From an uncultured Alphaproteobacteria bacterium (GTDB taxonomy: Bacteria > Pseudomonadota > Alphaproteobacteria > RF32 > CAG-239): a stretch of 64,000 nucleotides of DNA. Below the pieces are notes generated by a model. The model ran no database searches and was not told the origin of the DNA. It saw only the letters and a program-made list of their open reading frames with translations. Location of the stretch: positions 1 through 64,000 of the forward strand of contig CAKQRQ010000004.1 in the NCBI GenBank assembly GCA_934271465.1. The letters are read 5' to 3'. Below are positions 62,301 through 64,000 of this stretch, piece after piece. Every line of letters begins with the position of its first letter. Within the stretch, counting starts at the first letter, position 1. The position numbers and the translations under genes were made by a program.

Positions 62301-63450
62301 CATCCAATGTAAACGTATCATTATCCAACCCAAACGACATTTCCATATTTTTAAGATTCTGTCCGTCATACAAAACCCTAATCGCCTTAACCTCGCCGGT
62401 CAAATCGATTCCGTAATTCGGCGCATAGGCCTCTTCTTTATATTTATTGATAAATTGGTTGGTCAACTTAACAAACGGCGCCAAATCCAAATCGGTAAAA
62501 TTAAAATTGGTGGTAATCTCGGGAATTTCCAAATCATCCAACGGCATTTGAATTTCGCCGGCACCCTGCGTTTCGCCGTATTTAATCACAACATTAGACA
62601 ACGCCAAATTTTTGGGATTCGCCACAATATCAAACCCCAAAACAGCCGGCGTGTTATAATCCGATGCAAGATTTGCTTTTTCAAAATTGGCATTAATAAA
62701 GTCGCTTAATTTCTTTGTTTCAATAATGACATTTCCGTTAACCAGCTTGTTCGGCAGATAAAAATTACCATCAAACCGCACATAACTGTCCGACTGTGGA
62801 TGCGTCACGACCATATTAAGCGTGGTTGCAAAAGAATCCGAGAGTTTTCCGATAGAAATAGCGAACCCTTCCGGCGAATTTCCTTTCAAATAATTCCCCT
62901 CAATCCGAAAAGGTCCAAAAATACTTTGCGCGGCAACTTCTCCGTTCAACTTGGTCAAATGCCATTTAATTCCGACTTCTCTGGCTTCAAAATTAAGGAC
63001 AGCATCTTTTAACGAAACGCTGTTCAAAACCATCTTGGTGTCTTCCATTTGCTGCCGCTGATCGGGGCTCAAATCACTTTGCCAATTCAACCCGTTATCC
63101 CAATCAAGATTAATGACAGCGCCGTCCAAAATCATCTTTTTGACTTCAAACTCGCCTTTCAGAAGCGCCCCCAGCGAAAGTTCCGCCACCAAATTTTTAA
63201 TCTCAAGAAGCGGCAGTTCATGTTTATCCTGCGTATTATAAACCTTAACATCAGCCGCATTCAAATAAGGAGACGGAAAAATCCTAAAGCTGACTTTTCC
63301 ATCAAAAGAAACGGACTTTCCGGTTGAATTATAAAACTGTTCGGCAATCTTATCTTTATGCTGATTCCAATCAATCATCGACACATACGCCGCCCCGCCG
63401 ACAACAGCGAGCAGCACCAAAAGAAAAATTCCCAAAACAACTTTTTTCAC
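59338..63450 (-). CDS. Very large AsmA-family protein with coiled-coil C-terminal extension
   Basis: 1370 residues, starting at GTG with GAGG upstream. A membrane anchor (VVLGIFLLVLLAVVGGAAYV) is followed by the AsmA N-domain (DKIAEQFYNSTGKSVSFDGKV, RIFPSPYLNAADVKVYN). Repetitive beta-strand regions extend to about residue 1060, including the C-terminal AsmA part (KIYADLIRRDKTEGLADMVK). AsmA-like proteins are bridge-like lipid carriers between the two membranes. Residues from about 1075 on are unusual: some 300 residues of charged helical coiled coil, Glu/Lys/Gln-rich, ending in a basic tail. The function of this extension is unknown. Confidence 0.88.
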   Translation of the reverse strand: MKKVVLGIFLLVLLAVVGGAAYVSMIDWNQHKDKIAEQFYNSTGKSVSFDGKVSFRIFPSPYLNAADVKVYNTQDKHELPLLEIKNLVAELSLGALLKGEFEVKKMILDGAVINLDWDNGLNWQSDLSPDQRQQMEDTKMVLNSVSLKDAVLNFEAREVGIKWHLTKLNGEVAAQSIFGPFRIEGNYLKGNSPEGFAISIGKLSDSFATTLNMVVTHPQSDSYVRFDGNFYLPNKLVNGNVIIETKKLSDFINANFEKANLASDYNTPAVLGFDIVANPKNLALSNVVIKYGETQGAGEIQMPLDDLEIPEITTNFNFTDLDLAPFVKLTNQFINKYKEEAYAPNYGIDLTGEVKAIRVLYDGQNLKNMEMSFGLDNDTFTLDDFSVILPGETVVKLKGMLYPYDETVYYQAETAISANDLMKTLKWLEIEPKANAASVYKKMLATAKLTGNFDRVQVSPYKVTIDKSTFSGEATYVSGDRKDLMLVVQADTINFDNYISSLPEEEKSKSWTERMAYRFKKLEVLNEFDMELNAKADLVIYESMPFEKVDFKGNLFQGKADIDYCKIEQVANTGIALRGTLQGFGNVIQMDNLQYEIKSSDILSLINKLELKVPQLDYKKFSAFELTGTINGVPDNFALNTALTLGQLNAAYQGKALRKGDGFSYDGHLELKHPDFAALLENLKAPYEPAVKNLGLLNFASDIKGDKSNMDFSNMTANIGYNTFAGQVTYDNTAERPSFLGNLKINKFEIDKFLQKSKENGILDRQTQETPAEFLEKPFWNRDKIDYTPYLYADVKGKFDVGDLSYKSHIFKDSQFDLDVVQGVASLKDFKANYHNTPLALETVLHMDERPTVSGSGKIENAQVNEFALGGKTYYLRGGAFALRFDFSSQADSLSSFVSNLKGKAEFRDMASEVGGMDLAKIYADLIRRDKTEGLADMVKNNVKSGVTLFDKISGRLLLEDGKYTLAEAAMKSSDAEIKVYGEGDLTDWTMNLVFNIKYNEPKYLPEFSFSLRNSMENPSVDVNVSSLFKLYEATEKQKEETKAAEVAAEKSYWNERVEAQKTLANETVLAVRNGLEKLVDQRSALAENQETVNAYTLLKQDIAQALASLVEKMDNFNTENVTEESLSTLSDANEKIKGTIKAFEKRCDDIYLSDLKKSYDKKYVKALDSYNLLKKSMFSYHAQTDRYVDRLAKIKTDYTLESDADFQLHKKKVDAKIKDLNQTDKEMEQIQERNKDNASIADYEQINQKLSDISEAFVQGRQFLDNSQTLIDEIVLPKISDAEKAYKLSLAEAADQKRVEENTGSISIKKTGKTLTVTRDLEDIKTAEEEISKEEVKVLDFSKEKSGDTLNKPDKVENVVKKSRNVKLK

Positions 63451-63578
63451 GATTCCAGCCTCATTTCAAAAAATTTTTACCTGTTGGATTATCGGCAAAT
63501 AATCTTTGCTTTTCTTATTTTCTGCCGTTATTATAAAGCATAAAACTAAAAAAACATTTAAATTGTAAGGTTATAGAC

Positions 63579-63968
63579 ATGAATAATCAGTTGAAACTTC
63601 TTGAATTGGCTCAACAGGCAGCAAAAAACGCCTATGCCCCTTATTCAAAATTTTGTGTCGGAGCCGCCGTTTTAAGCTCGAATAACCGCTTTTATTCCGG
63701 CTGCAATGTCGAAAACATCTCCTATCCGGTCGGGACATGCGCCGAAGCCGGCGCCATTGCGGCAATGATCTGCGGCGGAGATACCGAAATCAGCGAAATT
63801 CTGATTTATGCCGACAGCAAAGAACTCATCACGCCCTGCGGCGCATGTCGGCAACGGATTAAAGAATTTGCCTCGCCGGAATGTCAAATTCATCTGGCAA
63901 ACACCGCCGGCATCAAAAAAACATTTACGTTAAACGACCTTTTGCCCCACAGTTTTTCGGAGTTTTAA
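63579..63968 (+). CDS. cdd: Cytidine deaminase
   Basis: 129 residues, the homotetrameric short type. Zinc ligands are Cys54 (in TCAEAGAI with catalytic Glu56), Cys87 and Cys90 (PCGACRQ). GAAVLSSNNRFYSGCNVEN binds the nucleoside. It deaminates cytidine and deoxycytidine for salvage. Another gene starts 4 bases after its stop. Confidence 0.96.
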   Translation: MNNQLKLLELAQQAAKNAYAPYSKFCVGAAVLSSNNRFYSGCNVENISYPVGTCAEAGAIAAMICGGDTEISEILIYADSKELITPCGACRQRIKEFASPECQIHLANTAGIKKTFTLNDLLPHSFSEF

Positions 63969-63971
63969 CCC

Positions 63972-64000
63972 ATGACAGACCTTTGCCGTTCCTTTGCTGA
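63972..64000 (+). CDS. Start of the next gene (cut by window edge)
   Basis: ATG at 63972 opens MTDLCRSFA and runs off the window. CGGAG lies nine bases upstream, overlapping the cdd end, so it is probably co-transcribed with cdd. A nucleoside-salvage enzyme would be expected, but nine residues do not allow a call. Confidence 0.45.

Overview
The window is chromosome from an alphaproteobacterium that probably lives anaerobically or in a host. The evidence for alphaproteobacteria is the set of cell-cycle genes: MipZ (9586), CckA (15267) placed after fliQ-fliR-flhB, HdaA (17902), and a CcrM-type adenine methylase downstream of rnhB (32742). FtsZ also has the long alphaproteobacterial C-terminal linker. 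A HydG maturase (42752) implies an [FeFe]-hydrogenase and therefore anaerobic metabolism. The tRNA-His gene appears to encode the canonical G-1:C73 pair. The DNA is moderately AT-rich. These traits fit the uncultured gut Rhodospirillales-like lineages, but that placement is inference.

Region 1 (162-5361) is accessory and is the most unusual part. It holds four minus-strand cassettes, each starting with a copy of the same 93-residue N-terminal module. The module is joined to different C-terminal domains and each cassette is followed by one or two small membrane or exported Cys-rich proteins. This is the layout of a polymorphic toxin-immunity array. Only cassette 1 is intact; its C-terminus resembles the DUF2778/Tlde1 peptidoglycan-targeting L,D-transpeptidase-like domain. 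Cassettes 2-4 are broken by nonsense codons or out-of-frame junctions. Each cassette has a hairpin directly in front of its start codon. A consensus sigma-70 promoter upstream of the array is followed at once by a predicted terminator.

Region 2 (5.4-13.2 kb) holds mutT, a charged coiled-coil exported protein, murQ, tRNA-His, two small unknown genes, a SPOR-tailed D,D-carboxypeptidase, mipZ, pgm and a GH114/TM1410-like protein. Region 3 (13.2-18.6 kb) is the fliQ-fliR-flhB-cckA-hdaA run. Region 4 (18.7-26.8 kb, minus) is a reduced division/cell-wall cluster, mraY-ftsW-murG-murB-ftsQ-ftsA-ftsZ, without murC, murD or ddl. Region 5 (27-35.6 kb) holds flgB-flgC-fliE, an orphan FlhB C-domain protein, rRNA methyltransferases, two tandem ppx/gppA genes, ccrM, rnhB and an S66 peptidase.

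Region 6 (35.6-47 kb) starts with a non-coding stretch carrying a large palindromic repeat. It continues with a 756-residue flagellin carrying a C-type-lectin-like insert, anmK, a DJ-1 protein, a CPA2 antiporter, an AlkD-like protein, hydG, a U32 protein and pgpA. Region 7 (47-64 kb) holds ugd, ftsH, dsbA, a DUF47-Pit phosphate module, rlmH, rsfS-obgE-rpmA-rplU, a secreted nuclease, a lipoprotein, a galU-like gene, a giant AsmA protein and cdd.

Cell-wall metabolism recurs: murQ and anmK recycle anhydro-MurNAc, dacA and the S66 peptidase trim peptides, and the dcw genes make lipid II. Pgm, GalU and Ugd would together make UDP-glucuronate from glucose-6-phosphate. No transposase, integrase, CRISPR array or rRNA operon was seen.
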